A DNA stretch of 26,159 nucleotides from DATGEP01 sp035310125 (GTDB lineage Bacteria; Chloroflexota; Ktedonobacteria; Ktedonobacterales; JADMIN01). The stretch spans positions 1 to 26,159 of the forward strand of contig DATGEP010000155.1 in the NCBI GenBank assembly GCA_035310125.1, written 5' to 3'. Positions 1-7,897 of this stretch are shown piece by piece. The stretch's first letter is position 1; the number at the start of each line of letters is the position of its first letter. The position numbers and the translations under genes are program-made. A model generated the notes under the pieces. The model worked only from the letters and a program-made list of their open reading frames with translations. It was not told the origin of the DNA and made no database searches.

Positions 1-2
1 TG

Positions 3-211
3 CTCAGTCGCGTGCGCTATCGCCTTGACACGGTCTTCGGCCCACTCGTGGACCGCTGCGCGGTCAAGCGGGTCTGGGCGCGCGACCTCTGCTATTTGTG
101 CAGCCGGCCGGCACGCGCACAGTGCTCACAGTGCTGATGCATACCGTGGCCGTCCTGCTCAACGTGGACCGCGGCAACCCACCGCTGCAGCTCGCTCAGG
201 TGGTGGCCTGA
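3..211 (+). pseudogene. C-terminal remnant of a DDE transposase, frameshifted and cut by the window edge
   Basis: Reading from base 3 gives a peptide with RYRLDTVFGPLVDRC and VKRVWARDL, which resembles the C-terminal part of IS4/IS982-type DDE transposases (the RxxIETVFxQLxDRF...WAR region). That frame stops at 135-137. The expected continuation (VLMHTVAVLLNVDRGN, then PPLQLAQVVA and a stop at 209-211) lies in another frame from about base 113, so a frameshift sits near 105-125. The 5' part lies outside the window. The family call rests on remembered motif spacing and IS982 versus IS4 cannot be settled here. The gene is probably inactive. Confidence 0.55.
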
Positions 212-451
212 GAAAACTTGCACATTGGGTTAAGTAGCTGGATGTTCCCCTGCCCATAATCGGCGCGATCCGGCGCGAGTAATATCAACTTCGCGAGGGC
301 GGTCATACATTGTACCGGCCAAACCCTGAATTCATGGGGCTTTGCGGAGAACAAACGTGTGACGACCGACGCGGATGCCGTATAACATTGGCTTCGCCTC
401 TTTTACCAGAAACCTGGCGGTGTTCGAGGCTACTTCTCGTAAGTCTCCGCG
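212..451. other. Non-coding gap between transposase remnant and tgt
   Basis: I see no convincing gene. The first 20 bases or so after the transposase stop (rich in AACTTGCACATTGGGTT) could contain the end of the insertion sequence, but the other end is not in the window and the inverted repeat cannot be verified. Short ORFs here have no ribosome binding site and no family-like sequence. Confidence 0.4.
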
Positions 452-1708
452 TCAGCTCCGCTTCTCTTCCCGGCGCTGCCGTTGTTCCGCCGCCTTCGCC
501 TGATCCGGCGGGGTGAAGCCCGCCAGGAACCGCTCGCGATAGTCAGCGAATGTCCCCGCCAGAAGCGCCGCCCGCGCCCCCTCCATCAGGCGGATCAGGA
601 AGCGCAGGTTATGGATGCTCGCCAGCCGGTAGTACAGCAGCTCGCCCCGGCTCTCGTCTTCTTCCGATCGGATCAGATGATGCAGGTAGCCCGCGCTGAA
701 CGTCCGGCACGTGTAGCAATCGCACGTGGGGTCCACCGGCCCGCGCTCCTCGCGCCAGCGTGCCGCGCGGATGTTGAACCGCCCCGACGGCGTATACAGC
801 CCACCCGTCCGTGCCGTTCGTGTCGGCAGCACGCAATCGAACATATCTACACCCCGCGCGATGCCTTCCAGCAGGTCGTCCGGAGACCCGACGCCCAACA
901 GGTGCCGCGGCTTCCCATCCGGTAGCTCCGGCACCGCCGCCTCCAGCATCTCCCACATGACCGGTTTCGGCTCCCCCACCGACAACCCGCCAATCGAGAA
1001 GCCATCGAACGGCAGCGCTCCAATGAACCGCGCACTCGCCGCCCGCCGCTGCGCATCCATGCCGCCCTGCGGAATGCCAAAGAGCGCCTGATCCTTCCTG
1101 ACTTTCGCCGCCAGCGCCCGCTCTGCCCAGCGATGCGTTCGCTCCGTCGCCGTCCGCGCTTCCTCTGGCGGACATGGAAACGGCGGGCATTCGTCCAGCG
1201 GCAAAATAATGTCCGCGCCCAGCAGCGCCTCGATCTCCATCACCCGCTCCGGCGTCAGCCTCACCTCCGACCCATCCAGGTGTGAGCGAAACCGCACCCC
1301 CGCATCGCTCACCTCACGCAGATTCCCCAGACTGAACACCTGGAACCCACCACTATCCGTCAGAATTGGCCGCGGCCACCGCATGAACCCGTGCAGCCCA
1401 CCAAATCGCGCCACCAGCTCCGGTCCCGGCCGCAAGAGCAAGTGGTACGTATTCGAGAGCACAATGTGGGCGCCCATCGCCTCCAGATCATCCGGTCCAA
1501 CGGCCTTCACCGTCGCGTGTGTCCCCACCGGCATGAACACCGGCGTGGGAATCTCGCCGTGCGGTGTCCGCACGACTCCCGCTCGCGCCGACGTAGCTCC
1601 ACACCGCGCCACCACTTCGAAGCTCAACGCATGCCCCGCCGGTAGCCCCGCTCCTGACGTTTCGGCAGGCGCTGTCCCGCCCGCATCCCACTCGTTATTG
1701 TTCGTCAT
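452..1708 (-). CDS. tgt: Queuine/preQ1 tRNA-ribosyltransferase (tRNA-guanine transglycosylase)
   Basis: Tgt exchanges guanine-34 in the anticodon of tRNAs with GUN anticodons for the queuosine precursor preQ1, in the cytoplasm. The 418-residue protein has the diagnostic parts. DSGGFQVFSL carries the substrate-binding aspartate, FDCVLPTRTARTG carries the nucleophilic aspartate, and a zinc site is formed by C329, C331, C334 (CDCYTC) and H366 (SIHNL). It is longer than the usual 370-380 residues. The extra length is about 30 low-complexity residues at the N-terminus and a charged tail. A GAGGA ribosome binding site about 8 bases before the ATG at 1708 supports this start. There are no queuosine biosynthesis genes beside it, and the next gene on the right is divergent. 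Confidence 0.96.
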   Translation of the reverse strand: MTNNNEWDAGGTAPAETSGAGLPAGHALSFEVVARCGATSARAGVVRTPHGEIPTPVFMPVGTHATVKAVGPDDLEAMGAHIVLSNTYHLLLRPGPELVARFGGLHGFMRWPRPILTDSGGFQVFSLGNLREVSDAGVRFRSHLDGSEVRLTPERVMEIEALLGADIILPLDECPPFPCPPEEARTATERTHRWAERALAAKVRKDQALFGIPQGGMDAQRRAASARFIGALPFDGFSIGGLSVGEPKPVMWEMLEAAVPELPDGKPRHLLGVGSPDDLLEGIARGVDMFDCVLPTRTARTGGLYTPSGRFNIRAARWREERGPVDPTCDCYTCRTFSAGYLHHLIRSEEDESRGELLYYRLASIHNLRFLIRLMEGARAALLAGTFADYRERFLAGFTPPDQAKAAEQRQRREEKRS

Positions 1709-1782
1709 CGCTTTTCCTCAAATACATGCCAAATGCCCCTCTATTTTACCGTTTTTGCGCTTCGTCGCGCCGCAGCCTGAAA

Positions 1783-1823
1783 GCAAAGGATTGCAAAGTG
1801 GCAAAGAATCGTGTATCCTTTGC
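1783..1823. repeat. Inverted repeat with three GCAAAG units in the divergent tgt/zinc-ribbon gap
   Basis: GCAAAGGAT at 1783-1791 is perfectly mirrored by ATCCTTTGC at 1815-1823. Two further direct copies of GCAAAG lie between the arms at 1793 and 1801. It sits about 75 bases upstream of the tgt start and about 140 bases upstream of the zinc-ribbon gene. It could be an operator or a hairpin. No function can be assigned from sequence alone. Confidence 0.4.
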
Positions 1824-1959
1824 TCGGTATTCACGGTGGCACTAGCGTGCGCCCAGGTGCGGCAGTCTATGCGTGCAACGCGTCGAAACGTACCGGCATA
1901 GTTCGTCGCGACCCGGCCAGCGTCAGTGGGGATGGCATTCTAGGAGGTCCTGCACAGCT

Positions 1960-2247
1960 ATGTACGAGGACAAGACGCTACAGTGTCGTGAGTGTAGCCA
2001 GCCGTTTGTTTTCACCGCTGGAGAGCAAGAGTTCTACCAACTGAAAGGACTGCTCAACGAGCCGGGACGCTGTCCCACATGCCGCCAGCAGCGCCGTATG
2101 CGAGGCCAGAGCGAGCGAGCGCCGCGCGAGATGCATACCATCGTCTGCGCCGAATGTGGCGCCGAAGATCAGGTACCGTTCAATCCACACAACGACAAGC
2201 CTGTCTATTGTAGTGACTGTTACGAGCGCGTCCGCGTGCGCCACTAG
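1960..2247 (+). CDS. Small double zinc-ribbon protein (zf-trcl-like plus CxxC-x17-CxxC motif)
   Basis: This 95-residue soluble protein has two metal-binding modules. The first is CREC (residues 9-12) with CPTC after a linker holding GEQEFYQLKGL, as in the probable zinc-ribbon family zf-trcl. The second is CAEC-x17-CSDC near the C-terminus, with exactly 17 residues between the pairs, which matches the CxxC-x17-CxxC domain class. The start at 1960 is chosen because AGGAGG lies about 12 bases upstream, and the in-frame extension to 1873 has no ribosome binding site or conserved sequence. The biochemical function is unknown; such proteins are thought to bind zinc and perhaps nucleic acid. A terminator follows about 100 bases downstream. 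Confidence 0.85.
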   Translation: MYEDKTLQCRECSQPFVFTAGEQEFYQLKGLLNEPGRCPTCRQQRRMRGQSERAPREMHTIVCAECGAEDQVPFNPHNDKPVYCSDCYERVRVRH

Positions 2248-2343
2248 CGCGCTGGTATATATGTCAGACTCATAGGCGCTCGTGCCACGGCCATCATATG
2301 CTCGCAGCGTCGTTCGTAGCGTCGTTCGTGGCACTCTCAACCA

Positions 2344-2376
2344 GCGGATGGGAGCTTCCTCCCGTCCGCCGTTTTG
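2344..2376 (+). terminator. Rho-independent terminator after the zinc-ribbon gene
   Basis: GCGGATGGGAG (2344-2354), loop CTTC, CTCCCGTCCGC (2359-2369) form an 11-bp stem with one G-U pair. It is followed by CGTTTTGG, a short T-rich tract. It lies about 100 bases after the stop of the zinc-ribbon gene. Confidence 0.75.
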
Positions 2377-2629
2377 GTTGTCTGGCATCGTAGGCACACT
2401 CGTCCGTTTTCCGTCCACGGAAACGCTCTTCTACTTTCCAGGCGCTCGTTCGTTCCACATACAGACAATACTTCGGCAGCGGCGCGTTTGTTTGCCACCG
2501 CGCCGCAGTGATTAGCCCGCCAGCGGTGGCGTTTCGCGGTCCTCTTCGGCACGATGGGGAACATGCGAGGCAGCCCGATACTCGGCATACCGCCCGGCAC
2601 AGGACAAGGATAGAGGGGAGACCGTGGGC
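2377..2629. other. Upstream region of the protease gene with a small inverted repeat
   Basis: No gene is convincing here. CGTTTTCCGT (2405-2414) is mirrored by ACGGAAACG (2417-2425) with one bulge, giving a tight hairpin or a possible operator about 200 bases before the protease start. I could not find a well-spaced -35/-10 pair. Confidence 0.3.
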
Positions 2630-4645
2630 ATGCACTTGCGCCCGGATCTGGCTCGCACGAAGCAGCGGCGCGGCGCCATGAGAACGACACGTTTCGCAGT
2701 GCGCCTTTGCGGCGCTATAGGTGTGGCGCTGCTGGCGCTCGCGTTACCATTCATCACGACACCGACCGCCGGAGCCGATGCCCGGCCGCCAGGTGGCCGC
2801 CTGAACGATCCCGCCGTGCGCAAGGTGGATATGGCTGAGCCCGCCGTAGTTCGCATTGCCCTCACCTTCAATGTGCGCATCACGCTCACGCTCTGTGGGC
2901 AGGATGTTACCCTACCCAACAGCTATCCGGTCGGCTCAATCGGTTCCGGTGCATTCATCAGCGCCAATGGCGACATCCTCACCGCCGATCACGTTGTCTC
3001 CGCCAACGGCGCGGAGATTGTCGCTAACCCGGATGCGGACCGCGACATCGCGAATCTGCTCAACACCAATCCGGCCTGCCACTTGCAGTCACCCATCGGC
3101 GCGAGTGACGTCGCAAATGGCTTTCTCGACGCCGCCGGCATCAATTACTCCACGCACGTCTCTGACGTGCAGCATCCTATCTGGCAGGGTACGCCGTACA
3201 GCGGCCAGATTGATGCCACGTCCAGCCAATCTATCCTGCAAGCGCTCTCCCATGTCTCGCACCTGGATGGCACGGTTCTGGCGGAAAGCTCTATCTCGGA
3301 AAACGACCTCGCCATCGTGCATGTTGATCTCACCGATACTCCCAGCATCAAGCTCGATGACTCGTCGCAGGTGGCCGCGGACGATCAGCTCACCATCATC
3401 GGTTTTCCCGGCAACGGCGATCAGTATCGTGCCGTTTCCGATCAGACCGTGGATGCCAACGACCTGCTCACTCCATCCGTGAACAATGTCACCGTCAGCT
3501 CCATCAAGAGCAACTCCAACGGCGCCAAATTGATCCAGGTCGGCGGTAACGTCGAACACGGCGACAGCGGTGGTCCGGCGCTGGATGCCAGCGGCAATAT
3601 TGTTGGCGTCGTCAGCTTCGGCACCAGTGATGGAACTGCCCAGACTGTCGGCAACACGTCTTTCCTGCGGTCCAGCGACGACGTCCAGCCGCTCATCACC
3701 ACCGCCAGCGTGAACACCGCGCCCGGAAATTTCGAGAAGCAGTGGGAGCAAGCGTTCGGCGACTATGCCGCGACCACAGTTGGCCACTGGCATAGGGCCG
3801 CTCGCGAGCTGGACGCCCTCGCCAATAGCTATCCCGGTTTCAAGGGCATCCAACCGTACAGGGACTATGCCGACAAGGCCGCCGCTGTCGAGCAGGTGCC
3901 TACCGACGATTCCGGTCTCGTTCTTATCATCTCTATCTTCGTCGCCCTCGCGGCGCTCGCGGCCATCATTCTCACGGTAGTCCTACTCCGGCAGCGACAC
4001 AACGCGCGCCTGGCCGCCGCATTGGCGCCCGCCAGCCAGGGCTTGCCATATGGCGCATACGGCCCCCCATCACAATTCGGAGTGTATGCTCCTCCATCGC
4101 AGTATGGCGGATATGCTCCTTCATCGCAGTATGGCGGGTACGCTCCCCCATCGCAATACGGCGTATACGGGCCACCCTCCCAGTACGCGGGTTATCCCGC
4201 TGCCATGCCATATAACTCAGTGGCCGCACCTGCCAAGTCCGGCCCCACAGTCCCATACACAAATCCCGCCGCCCTGCCAGCCACCGCCGGCGCGCCAGCT
4301 TGGCCCGCCGCACCGCTTGCCCCTGCGGTGCCGGGCGATACATCCGATGCTCCTATGGGCCGCATGACGTTCCCGCACGTCTCCAATCCTGGCTACAGCC
4401 CGGCGAATGGTGGCGGTAGTGGCGCTGGCGCCGGCTCGCAGTTGGGCACCCCCCCATTCCCGCAAGCTTTCTCGGCGGATGGCGGATATGGCTGGCCGGC
4501 TTCCGCCCCACAGATGCAAGCGAATAGCTCAGCGCCCGCTGCCGAGCAACAGCGCGATATATGCCTGAATGGCCACTCCATGCCCCCTGGTGAGGTATAC
4601 TGTGCGATGTGTGGCGCCCCCCGCACACCCACGGCATCATCATAA
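2630..4645 (+). CDS. Membrane-anchored trypsin-like serine protease with proline/tyrosine repeat and C-terminal zinc ribbon
   Basis: This 671-residue protein carries a secretion signal (hydrophobic core GVALLALALPF, likely cut after AGADA). The protease domain has the triad H121 (LTADHVV), D226 (ENDLAIV) and S313 (HGDSGGPAL). A transmembrane helix follows at about 429-455 (LVLIISIFVALAALAAII), then five 9-residue repeats (residues 478-522), then a Pro/Ala/Gly-rich stretch. It ends in a zinc ribbon of the form C-x2-GH...C-x2-CG (CLNGHSMPPG, YCAMCGAP). The inferred topology puts the protease outside and the ribbon in the cytoplasm. GAGGGGAG about 10 bases before the ATG at 2630 favours that start. 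GTG at 2624 and ATG at 2678 (which gives a more typical signal peptide) are alternatives. It probably forms a unit with the gene starting at 4671. The substrate is unknown. Confidence 0.85.
   Translation: MHLRPDLARTKQRRGAMRTTRFAVRLCGAIGVALLALALPFITTPTAGADARPPGGRLNDPAVRKVDMAEPAVVRIALTFNVRITLTLCGQDVTLPNSYPVGSIGSGAFISANGDILTADHVVSANGAEIVANPDADRDIANLLNTNPACHLQSPIGASDVANGFLDAAGINYSTHVSDVQHPIWQGTPYSGQIDATSSQSILQALSHVSHLDGTVLAESSISENDLAIVHVDLTDTPSIKLDDSSQVAADDQLTIIGFPGNGDQYRAVSDQTVDANDLLTPSVNNVTVSSIKSNSNGAKLIQVGGNVEHGDSGGPALDASGNIVGVVSFGTSDGTAQTVGNTSFLRSSDDVQPLITTASVNTAPGNFEKQWEQAFGDYAATTVGHWHRAARELDALANSYPGFKGIQPYRDYADKAAAVEQVPTDDSGLVLIISIFVALAALAAIILTVVLLRQRHNARLAAALAPASQGLPYGAYGPPSQFGVYAPPSQYGGYAPSSQYGGYAPPSQYGVYGPPSQYAGYPAAMPYNSVAAPAKSGPTVPYTNPAALPATAGAPAWPAAPLAPAVPGDTSDAPMGRMTFPHVSNPGYSPANGGGSGAGAGSQLGTPPFPQAFSADGGYGWPASAPQMQANSSAPAAEQQRDICLNGHSMPPGEVYCAMCGAPRTPTASS
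4061..4195 (+). repeat. Five tandem 27-bp units encoding a 9-residue PPSQYG-type repeat
   Basis: Units start at 4061, 4088, 4115, 4142 and 4169 and encode variants of APPSQYGGY without gaps. The third base of many codons differs between units, so the peptide pattern seems to be conserved beyond the DNA pattern. The repeat lies on the inferred cytoplasmic side of the protease's membrane helix. Confidence 0.9.
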
Positions 4646-4670
4646 CCCGCTATCCAACCGGAGGATAGGC

Positions 4671-5567
4671 ATGGAACACGGCTTTCCGCTGGCTCGGCTC
4701 GCGCGACTCGTCGCCGAGATTCGCGCCAGCGGACGCACGATGCGATTAGTCGCCCGCAACACGGAGCGCTTCGGCCTCGTACATCTCTACTTTGTGCGTG
4801 GCCGTCTCGCATTGGTGGAAGGGCATGCGGGTTCACCGCTTGCCAGTGTCGGCGATCTCAGTAGCTGGCGTTATGGCGTTGTGCGACAGGAGGCGCCTCC
4901 TTTCTCCGCCGCCTCGTCTGTTCCTCCTGATCCACGCCTGGATGCCGCGCTCGATGACTCCTTGCGTCGCTTAATGGCGGGTGGAGTTGTCCAGCCGATA
5001 TCGCTGCCTACCTCATGGCCCAGCGCTCCATCTGCCAACAGATCCAGCGTCCCCTTCCCGTCGCGGGCGTCGCCGCCGCCGCCTCACTCTCCGTCCATAG
5101 GCTCAGGCGAGTTGCCACCATTTTCGCGCGCCCGCGGCGCTGCCTCCGGCTCGGCAACTACCGGCAGTGCCGCGACGAAAGCCGCGCGCACAGACGCTCT
5201 GACCACGCCGCAGTGGCAGATGGTCGCACTCGTCATCCATCAGGTCGTCGAAGGCTCTGGCGCCCTCATCGGCGCGCGCATGGCCGAAGGGCTTCTCCGC
5301 CAGGCCCTGACATCCGCCGCACGTGCGCATCCCGTATTGCTCGACCTCGAAGTAGACGCCGGCGGCTGGCTCAAAACGCGTGAAGATGGTGCCATTGCCC
5401 GCTTCGCAACCTACGATGTCGCTGATGCCATCGCCGCACTGCTCACCGGCTTCGAGCTGCGCTGTGCCAGCCTGCTCGGCGCCGAGCGTGCCCAGGACGC
5501 CATTCTTGTTGCCGCCGCCCCTTTCCGCAATTCCCTCGCCCAGATCGGTCTCGACATTTCTGCATAG
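4671..5567 (+). CDS. Protein of unknown function with a PATAN/DUF4388-like N-terminus
   Basis: The 298-residue soluble protein starts at ATG 4671, supported by GGAGG about 8 bases upstream and 25 bases after the protease stop. An in-frame extension to 4569 overlaps the protease and lacks support. The first 75 residues (ARLVAEIRASGRTMRLVA, then GLVHLYFVRGRLALVEG) have the pattern of DUF4388/PATAN domains, with a 'G-x-hhhF-x-G-x-hhhA' strand pair and a conserved SSWRYG. A disordered Ser/Pro linker (about 110-180) leads to a globular C-terminal domain of about 120 residues (VIHQVVEGSGALIGARM, LLTGFELRCASLLG) that I do not recognise. The spacing suggests co-transcription with the protease. PATAN domains occur in bacterial signalling proteins, so a sensory role is possible but not shown. 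Confidence 0.7.
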   Translation: MEHGFPLARLARLVAEIRASGRTMRLVARNTERFGLVHLYFVRGRLALVEGHAGSPLASVGDLSSWRYGVVRQEAPPFSAASSVPPDPRLDAALDDSLRRLMAGGVVQPISLPTSWPSAPSANRSSVPFPSRASPPPPHSPSIGSGELPPFSRARGAASGSATTGSAATKAARTDALTTPQWQMVALVIHQVVEGSGALIGARMAEGLLRQALTSAARAHPVLLDLEVDAGGWLKTREDGAIARFATYDVADAIAALLTGFELRCASLLGAERAQDAILVAAAPFRNSLAQIGLDISA

Positions 5568-5965
5568 CGCAAACAGGAACACGATAGCCACCGATTCGTG
5601 CATCCATTTTCATGCGCGTGGGAGCTGGCCAGGGCCCCAGATGGTCAGGCTACGATACTCGAAGTCAGCGCAGCTGACGCGGCGGTTGACGGGCTGTATG
5701 TAGGGAATGCTGCGGTACCCAGCGGAGTGCGACCTACTGGCGCCGATTTTGACCCGTGCGCGGCGTTTGGGCGGTGCTGGCGGCGCGCCAGCGCTTCCAC
5801 CGTCGTGGCGTGGCGAGCGCGTGCCCGCAACGCTGGCTGGACAGCGCACGGCGCTCCTGCATCGCTCGCCACCTACCCTCAGTATGTGATGGAACCGCCA
5901 AAAAGGGCTTACCTGCGCGGCGTGCCGGCAAGGATGACACTCAACGCTCCCGGTAGAACCGCGGG
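5568..5965. other. 398-bp gap between convergent genes, no gene recognised
   Basis: The gap lies between the plus-strand unknown gene and the 3' end of murJ. ORFs on both strands here have no ribosome binding site and no family resemblance. Small inverted repeats exist (GTCAGC-GCA-GCTGAC near 5665-5679) but without a T tract. A CCCTTTTTGG tract read on the minus strand near 5895-5905 might help end the murJ transcript. Confidence 0.4.
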
Positions 5966-7897
5966 CTACCGCCGCCTACCCAGTCTACTGCGCACGATGC
6001 CGCCGATCATGCGCACTTCCTCGACGCCGAACAAGCTTACTAGTGTGAAGTATGCCAGAACTCCGACGCCGCCAGCGGCGAGAATCGTCAGCAGCTCGCC
6101 CAGCGTGCTCGTCTGGACGGAGAAGGCGCGAGGCAGCCAGCGCGGCAGGTATGCCAGCCCACCCAGACACAGCGCCGCCATCGCCGCCGCCGCGATCAGG
6201 ATGCGGGAGACACCACCCAGGAGGCTGCGCAGGCCAAGATTGCCGATGGCGAGCGAGAGCAGCACGAACAAGATCAGCGCGTGACTGACGATGTACGTCG
6301 TGTTGGCGAAGGCCAGCGCGGGAAGGCCGATGGTTGGGCCGAAGGGCAGCGCTACCAGGAGATAGAAACCGATGGAGACGATGCCTACTACGGTCGGCAC
6401 AACGGTGTTCTTGCGCGCGTAGAACGCCGCGATGAGCAGTTGGTCTATGGCGACAAAGGGCAGTTGAATGGCGTAATTTTGCACCGCCAGCGCATTGCGC
6501 ACGGTGCATCCCGTCCCGCACTCACCATGCTGAAATAGCAGTGCTACGATAGGCACGCGCAAGACGATCAGTCCAACCATCGCGGGCACCATTAGCACGA
6601 GGCCAAGCCGGAAGCCCATCGCCAGCGTATGTTTGAAGTCCGGCATGTCGTCGCGGGTCGTGGCGGCGGCCAGCAGCGGCAACACGGCGAAGGAGAATGC
6701 CGCCGCGATCAGACCGATGGGGAACTGCACGAGCTGTGTGCCCGTCTGGAGCGCGGTCGCGTTCTCCGGTGCGCCGCCAGGTGAGTTGCCCCATAAGTAC
6801 ACATCCACCACTTGTTGCGCGATACTTAACACCAGCCCGGCCACCAGCGGCCCATAGAGCTTGAGAATTTGCCGCACACCGGGATGGCGCAGGTCCAGCA
6901 CGAAACGCCAGTGCACCCGTACTTTGCGCAGACCCGGAATGAGGATAAGGAATTCGCCAAACGCGCCGACTGCCGCGCCGATGGCCAGGCCATGCGCGCC
7001 AAGTAGGTGCGCCGAATCCGACGCAGCCGTAGCGTTGCCCGCGCGCGTGACGGCGGAGAGCGACAGCCCGAGCTGATGCGCCGCCAGCCCCAGCGCCGCC
7101 AGTCCACATACGATGATGCCGATATGGTAGATCGCTGTGGCGAAGGCGGGAAATACCACCTCTTTGAGCGCGTAGAGCAGTCCGGATGTGACGGCGTAGA
7201 GTCCCAGGCCGTACAGAGAGAAGGCGATGATGCGCACCAGCGTGACGGCGAGATCCTGGCCTTGTATACCAAACGAGCTCTTGCCGGCGAGCAGTGGCAC
7301 GAACTTAGGCGCGGCGAAGTAGATCGCCACCACCGCGACAGTCATCACGATCAACACCAGATTGGCGATAGTGCTGTAGACACGGCGAAGATCCTCCCGG
7401 CGAGACTCTTCGCTGTAGTCCACGAATGTCGGGATGAGGGCGCCGCTGACGGACCCCTGAACGACGAGGTCGCTGATCTGCTGGATCGGACGTAGCGCGA
7501 TGACAAAGGCGCCGCTGGCCACGCCAAAGAAGAAGATGTTGAGCACCTCGGCGCGCACGAAGCCGAGAACGCTGCTGAGAAGCTGACCTACCGCGATGAT
7601 GCCCGCTGACGCGAGCAGGCGGCGGCGCCCATGCTCGCGATTCTCAAGGTCCGGCGCGCGGGAATCTGGGCTGAAGTCCGTCGCATTCGTCACTGACTTC
7701 TGGGGGGCGGACCCGTCCACGTGCGCCGCCACCTCACGGGCGAAGGGTCGCGGCGGTGGCTGTGAGCCATCCGCTGCTCCGGGAACGTGTGCGCCATCCA
7801 TACTTGACTCACGCAGTGGCGAGAGAGGTGGTGGGAGAGCATCTTCACTGCTCATCCTGGCCGCCTGAGCCTGGGATGCCGGTTGCTGGCTCTCCAT
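5966..7897 (-). CDS. murJ: Lipid II flippase MurJ (MviN family) with long disordered N-terminus
   Basis: MurJ flips the lipid-linked peptidoglycan precursor across the cytoplasmic membrane. The protein has 643 residues, against about 510 in E. coli. Residues 1 to about 92 are a hydrophilic Pro/Ser-rich extension. Then comes the typical first helix with the conserved arginine (SSVLGFVRAEVLNIFFFG), the RPIQQISDLVVQGSVSGAL segment and a series of about 14 membrane helices with the usual loops. It follows the nucleotidyltransferase gene and overlaps it. The long start at 7897 gives a 53-base overlap; an ATG at 7855 (residue 15) gives an 11-base overlap more typical of coupled genes. Neither has a strong ribosome binding site, so the start is uncertain. 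Other members of the MVF family transport oligosaccharide lipids, but MurJ is the best call. Confidence 0.92.
   Translation of the reverse strand: MESQQPASQAQAARMSSEDALPPPLSPLRESSMDGAHVPGAADGSQPPPRPFAREVAAHVDGSAPQKSVTNATDFSPDSRAPDLENREHGRRRLLASAGIIAVGQLLSSVLGFVRAEVLNIFFFGVASGAFVIALRPIQQISDLVVQGSVSGALIPTFVDYSEESRREDLRRVYSTIANLVLIVMTVAVVAIYFAAPKFVPLLAGKSSFGIQGQDLAVTLVRIIAFSLYGLGLYAVTSGLLYALKEVVFPAFATAIYHIGIIVCGLAALGLAAHQLGLSLSAVTRAGNATAASDSAHLLGAHGLAIGAAVGAFGEFLILIPGLRKVRVHWRFVLDLRHPGVRQILKLYGPLVAGLVLSIAQQVVDVYLWGNSPGGAPENATALQTGTQLVQFPIGLIAAAFSFAVLPLLAAATTRDDMPDFKHTLAMGFRLGLVLMVPAMVGLIVLRVPIVALLFQHGECGTGCTVRNALAVQNYAIQLPFVAIDQLLIAAFYARKNTVVPTVVGIVSIGFYLLVALPFGPTIGLPALAFANTTYIVSHALILFVLLSLAIGNLGLRSLLGGVSRILIAAAAMAALCLGGLAYLPRWLPRAFSVQTSTLGELLTILAAGGVGVLAYFTLVSLFGVEEVRMIGGIVRSRLGRRR

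Noticed and set aside
3089..3853. A 254-codon minus-strand ORF inside the protease gene
   Set aside because: Antisense of a gene with an intact catalytic triad and signal peptide.
5598..6284. A 228-codon plus-strand ORF covering the gap before murJ and its 3' end
   Set aside because: About half is antisense to murJ, the remainder lacks any motif and there is no ribosome binding site.
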